From JAHLMP01 sp964608845 (lineage in GTDB: Archaea; Aenigmatarchaeota; Aenigmatarchaeia; GW2011-AR5; JAHLMP01), in assembly GCA_964608845.1 (NCBI GenBank), contig CAZSPP010000030.1:1-50125 (forward strand): a stretch of 50,125 nt of DNA. Direction: 5' to 3'. Below, in pieces: positions 49,349 to 50,125 of this stretch. Each line of letters begins with the position of its first letter. The first letter of the stretch is position 1. The translations under genes were made by a program, and so were the position numbers. The notes beneath the pieces were generated by a model. The model was not told where the DNA came from, searched no databases, and worked only from the letters and a program-made list of their open reading frames with translations.

Positions 49349-50125
49349 ATGAAAAAGATCCCAAACATAAATGAAATAAAGAAAATTGCAATAGACGCAG
49401 GATCTTTTCTAATTAAAAATTTTAGAAAGGATTATAAAGAAATAAGAAAGCAAGGAAAGGATTTAAAAACAATTTATGATATAATGTCAGAAAAATTGAT
49501 AAAAAATAAGATACAAAAAATTTATAAAGATCATAGCATTCTTGCAGAGGAAACGGGTTTTTTAGAAAAAAATAAAGATTTTATTTGGATTGTAGATCCA
49601 TTAGATGGAACATCAAATTTCATGAATTCAAATCCATTCTTTTCTATTTCAATAGCATTTGCTTATAAAAAAGAAATAATTAAATCTGTAGTTTATGCAC
49701 CATTTTTAAAAGAGTTGTATTATGCTGAAAAAGGTAAAGGGGCTTTTTTGCTTGATATGATGAGAAATAAAAAGACCAAGCTAAAAGTTTCCAATACAAA
49801 AGACATAAAAAATTCTTATATTGTTTCTTGCGAAGGAGGAGAAAAGAATAGAAAAAGAATTGCAAAAATTTATTACAAAATAAGATCAAAAGTTTTAGAT
49901 TTCAGGAAATTAGGTTCAGGAGCATTAGAATGTGCTTGGATTGCTTCTGGAAGAAGTGATGCTTTTATTGTAACAAAGATTTCTCCTTGGGATGTTGCAG
50001 GAGGAGTATTATTAGTTAAAGAGGCTGGAGGAAAAATAACGGATTTTAAGAACAGAGAATGGAATATATTTTCAGAAAGCGATTTGATAATTTCGAATAA
50101 AAAAATTCATAATAAGCTTGTGAAA
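49349..50125 (+). CDS. Inositol monophosphatase-family enzyme (partial, cut by window end)
   Basis: The frame from ATG 49349 runs open for 259 codons to the window edge: MKKIPNINEIKKIAIDAGSF, metal motif ILAEETG (Glu), IVDPLDGTSNF (Asp-x-Asp), and SPWDVAGGVLLVKEAGG. The last visible residues (ISNKKIHNKLVK) are near the usual C-terminus of these 250-270 residue proteins. Archaeal members hydrolyse inositol phosphate and fructose 1,6-bisphosphate, so it may serve gluconeogenesis. It starts 4 bp after the antiporter stop. Confidence 0.9.
   Translation, partial: MKKIPNINEIKKIAIDAGSFLIKNFRKDYKEIRKQGKDLKTIYDIMSEKLIKNKIQKIYKDHSILAEETGFLEKNKDFIWIVDPLDGTSNFMNSNPFFSISIAFAYKKEIIKSVVYAPFLKELYYAEKGKGAFLLDMMRNKKTKLKVSNTKDIKNSYIVSCEGGEKNRKRIAKIYYKIRSKVLDFRKLGSGALECAWIASGRSDAFIVTKISPWDVAGGVLLVKEAGGKITDFKNREWNIFSESDLIISNKKIHNKLVK

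Overview
The window is archaeal. It carries Orc1/Cdc6, DNA polymerase D small subunit, aIF5B, Alba, SRP54, ribosomal protein S6e, archaeal PheS/PheT, endonuclease Q and an A1-U72 initiator tRNA. DNA is strongly A/T rich, genes are packed tightly on both strands (many 4-bp ATGA junctions and convergent overlaps), and several genes start after a shared GGTGAAAAA(A)ATG module. Small proteins, many short orphan genes and compact spacing suggest a DPANN-type archaeon (an Aenigmatarchaeota-like lineage is my guess, not shown). Superoxide reductase and one peroxiredoxin point to an anaerobe.

Layout: 1-5848 is a metal / iron-sulfur operon behind a palindromic operator: a DUF5320-like protein, NifX-like protein, CDF transporter fused to a NifX domain, a decayed NifX gene, an ABC-3 metal transporter lacking a binding protein, and two ferredoxin-containing MinD-type ATPases. 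5877-9228 (minus) holds a membrane pyrophosphatase, a HAD hydrolase and dCMP deaminase. 9372-11141 has tRNA-Pro and the thiolase/DUF35 pair of the mevalonate entry step. 11152-15059 is a replication block: a probable origin with inverted ORB-like boxes, orc1, polymerase D small subunit, a nitroreductase and RNase HII. 15114-18419 is translation/chromatin (initiator tRNA, aIF5B, Alba, a 33-aa zinc ribbon, NAD(P)HX dehydratase). 18430-25334 has triosephosphate isomerase, three GH130 domains in two genes, and PheST. 25331-27959 has a MinD-type ATPase and an oxidative-stress group (superoxide reductase, one-cysteine peroxiredoxin, Lrp regulator). 27988-32787 has two intron-containing tRNAs, SRP54, EndoQ, an amino acid permease and a cysteine-knot-like surface protein. 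32895-36434 is an unrecognised two-gene unit (helical protein plus TIM-barrel metalloenzyme-like protein). 36367-38557 has RibL-like nucleotidyltransferase, S6e and orphans. 38595-46541 is a surface-glycan cluster; 46556-50125 has DUF763, a Kef-type antiporter and an inositol-phosphatase family gene cut by the window edge.

Most notable: RNase HII is interrupted exactly inside its catalytic DEAGRGP motif by 30 nt containing a stop. The RNA folds as a bulge-helix-bulge, and cutting each 3-nt bulge after its second base restores the motif in frame. The same cutting rule gives clean mature tRNAs for one intron in tRNA-Val and two in tRNA-Arg, all with an AAA 3' bulge. I read this as a protein-coding gene intron processed by the tRNA splicing machinery, together with very short (13-nt) non-canonical tRNA introns.
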